Origin: a virus
DNA length: 30,541 nt
Reading direction: 5' to 3' (one strand)
IMG/VR virus record: IMGVR_UViG_3300046507_000231
Span: 1-30,541 of that record
The translations under genes and the position numbers were made by a program. The notes under the pieces were generated by a model, which made no database searches, was not told where the DNA came from, and worked only from the letters and a program-made list of their open reading frames with translations. Shown here in pieces: positions 29,097-30,541 of this stretch (the stretch's first letter is position 1; every line of letters starts with the position of its first letter).

Positions 29097-29852
29097 TTAG
29101 TCGGTGATCTTCACGCCACCCCGAATCGCCTTGCCCTGTGCAATCGGGTCCAAAGCGTCGTAAGCGTCGCGAGTGATGGTTTTGCCGCCAGAGCCGCCAC
29201 CCGATCCGCCCGTTGCGCCGCCGCCAGATGCGCCGGTGCTCTTGAGGATCGAGTCGCGATACGGGTACTGATCGATGAGGATTTCGAGCGCTTCGTCGAA
29301 CTTGGCGACTTCGCCCGGATTGCTGCGGCTGAAGAGCTTGTTGCCCGACTTGTCGTAGGCGACGACATCGTTGCCCTCGACCTTGAAGGCTTCGCCGAAG
29401 CGCGCCTGCACAAGATCGGCAGGGATCGCGAGCTTGTCGGCGATCATCTTCGAGCGGGCGAAACTGCCGCCAACCTTCTCGTCGACGAGCGACTTGTGCA
29501 GGGCGTCACGCTCTTGCACGATCGGCGCGTACTTGTCTTCGACTGCCTTGATCGCTTCGGCGCGGATCTTGTCGACCTCGCCAGCGTCGACCAGCTTCTT
29601 TGCGTCGAGATTGGCAACCGTGGCGAGCGCCTTGCGTGCGGCGTCGGCGTCCGTGATGCCTTCGAATGCCTTGGCGATCTTCTCGGCCGCTTCCGCGCGT
29701 TCGCGGTGCGTCTTGGCTTCGCCGTTCAGGCGCGAGATCGTTGCAACCGTGCCCGCGACGTCGAAGGCGATTTCCTTGCCATCGTCGTTCACATAGACCG
29801 GCTTGCCGTCTTGCACTACCGCGAATCCGTCATCGTTCAGTTTGAGTTTCAT
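29097..29852 (-). CDS. Capsid scaffold-type protein (DUF6651-like)
   Basis: The 251-residue product has a short N-terminal beta part (LNDDGFAVVQDGKPVYVNDDGKEIAFD), a long helical coiled-coil stretch (about 30-135, AEAAEKIAKAFEG...AIKAVEDKYAPIVQERDALHKSL), a small mixed region (DLVQARFGEAFKVEGNDVVAYDKSGN) and a Gly-rich C-terminus ending ITRDAYDALDPIAQGKAI. This is typical of scaffold proteins encoded directly before the coat gene, which direct shell assembly and then leave. The stop at 29097 is 15 bases before the coat start. Confidence 0.8.
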   Translation of the reverse strand: MKLKLNDDGFAVVQDGKPVYVNDDGKEIAFDVAGTVATISRLNGEAKTHRERAEAAEKIAKAFEGITDADAARKALATVANLDAKKLVDAGEVDKIRAEAIKAVEDKYAPIVQERDALHKSLVDEKVGGSFARSKMIADKLAIPADLVQARFGEAFKVEGNDVVAYDKSGNKLFSRSNPGEVAKFDEALEILIDQYPYRDSILKSTGASGGGATGGSGGGSGGKTITRDAYDALDPIAQGKAIRGGVKITD

Positions 29853-29924
29853 AGGTCATCCAACCCGAGCTGTTAGGCCATCCGGCCGTGATTTGCACCG
29901 ACCCTCATCCGAGGAACCGGCAAA

Positions 29925-29950
29925 GAAAAAGCCGCCCGGATAGGCGGCTT
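29925..29950 (-). terminator. Intrinsic terminator between portal and scaffold genes
   Basis: On the minus strand AAGCCGCC, loop TATCC and GGGCGGC are followed by TTTTTCTTT. It lies between the portal stop (29976) and the scaffold ATG (29852), farther from the next start than the other hairpins. Confidence 0.8.
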
Positions 29951-29975
29951 CGTTTGATGCTGAAAACTTGTGGCG

Positions 29976-30541
29976 TCAGTCGGTTATGCCGACCGTGCCG
30001 GGCTTCTCTGCGTTCTGCTTGATGCGCTCCTTCTCGTCGTCCCACTTGCGTTCTGGCGAGATCACGCCGCGGCGTTGAGCTTCGTTGAACAGCGTCTCAT
30101 CCGAGAGCGTTCCGTCGACGTTCATGTCGCGCAGCAGTTCGAGCGATGCTTCGGCCAGCGTTGCGACGCCGAAATCTTTGAAGATTTGTACGTGGCCGCC
30201 AGCCTTCTCGCCGATCCATTCGGCGGTCAGTTGCAGCGCGCCGTCGATCGCGTCTTCGACGTCTTCGGCCAAGCGTTGCAGCGCGCACATGCCCTGCTCG
30301 TTGTCGGCCATCGTCGCGGCGACCGTCGTGTTGCCGGGCTTGATTACCAGCAGTTCAGCGCCAACCTGGCGCATCCGATCTTCGAGATCGAGCAGCGAGA
30401 GGCGGCCCGCTTCGATTGCTGCGCCAGAGTGCTCGACGTACTTCAGATCGCCCTTTTCGTCGTCAGACGTAACCATTGAGCCGGCACCGACAACGATTGG
30501 CGCTTCGCCGAGTTTTTTGCCGAACAGGATCGGCACGCGCG
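29976..30541 (-). CDS. Portal protein, DUF4055 type (C-terminal part)
   Basis: The frame is open to the window edge; GTG at 30536 is only the first possible start visible, and the preceding codons continue without a stop. The visible 188 residues contain the DUF4055 pattern 'GAGSMVTSDDEKGDLKYVEHSGAAIEAGRLSLLDLEDRMRQVGAELL' followed by a helical ring-forming region and a C-terminus rich in charged helices (NEAQRRGVISPERKWDDEKERIKQN). DUF4055 proteins act as portals, the dodecameric gate at the packaging vertex. Being followed by scaffold and coat fits. The terminase should lie just outside the window. Confidence 0.85.
   Translation of the reverse strand, partial: RVPILFGKKLGEAPIVVGAGSMVTSDDEKGDLKYVEHSGAAIEAGRLSLLDLEDRMRQVGAELLVIKPGNTTVAATMADNEQGMCALQRLAEDVEDAIDGALQLTAEWIGEKAGGHVQIFKDFGVATLAEASLELLRDMNVDGTLSDETLFNEAQRRGVISPERKWDDEKERIKQNAEKPGTVGITD

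Noticed and set aside
1-30541. CRISPR arrays, tRNA genes and insertion sequences
   Set aside because: I found no regularly spaced repeats with unique spacers, no cloverleaf-like segment and no transposase frame or IS-type termini.

Overview
This window reads as about 30.5 kb of a temperate, contractile-tailed phage of a high-GC betaproteobacterium, most likely Burkholderia or a close relative. The evidence is the GC-rich codon use, a Mu-like baseplate gene set, a P22-like coat protein, a DUF4055 portal, a GH19 endolysin and a fibre-adaptor module. It also carries a plasmid-type maintenance block (ParA, a ribbon-helix-helix partner and a winged-helix replication initiator), and no integrase, transposase or terminase is visible. 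The simplest reading is a phage-plasmid whose prophage is an autonomously replicating, partitioned episome. Host and prophage state are inferred; the gene content is seen directly.

Layout. 1-3944 (+ strand): small early genes of unknown role, then a putative centromere and promoter, parA, an RHH gene, a 378 bp region with dyad repeats, the rep promoter and rep, an inverted pair of DnaA boxes, and two small genes. 3950-4772 (- strand): a short ATP-dependent DNA ligase domain and a 66-residue protein. 4886-5104 (+): one small gene. 5105-9893 (- strand): DUF1353 protein, lipoprotein, fibre-tail adaptor, a 512-residue protein with 21- and 9-residue repeats, a structural protein, a holin candidate, an HNH/zinc protein, GH19 endolysin and a membrane-anchored lysis protein. 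9976-12387 (+ strand): a two-gene, lower-GC lysogenic-conversion candidate island with an SGNH-like lipoprotein and a methyltransferase carrying a glycan-associated N-terminal domain. 12515-30541 (- strand): the morphogenesis operon. In transcription order (right to left) it encodes portal, scaffold, major capsid, head-completion and neck proteins, tail terminator, sheath, tube, tape-measure chaperones G and GT (by -1 frameshift), gp10-like protein, an inserted GIY-YIG homing endonuclease with an opposing membrane-protein gene, tape measure, hub proteins, spike, wedge proteins, fibre and fibre chaperone.

How it works together. ParA, the RHH protein and their upstream repeats would segregate the episome, while Rep with its repeats and DnaA boxes would replicate it. 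The late operon is punctuated by at least seven intrinsic-terminator hairpins facing late transcription. Their T-tracts often run almost directly into the next gene's translation signal, which suggests read-through control or defined mRNA 3' ends.

The most notable items are the phage-plasmid block, the A AAA AAC frameshift site, the hairpin and Shine-Dalgarno punctuation, the invading endonuclease beside a tape-measure gene without a normal start codon, the double-repeat 512-residue protein, and an SGNH-like lipoprotein that appears to lack catalytic residues.
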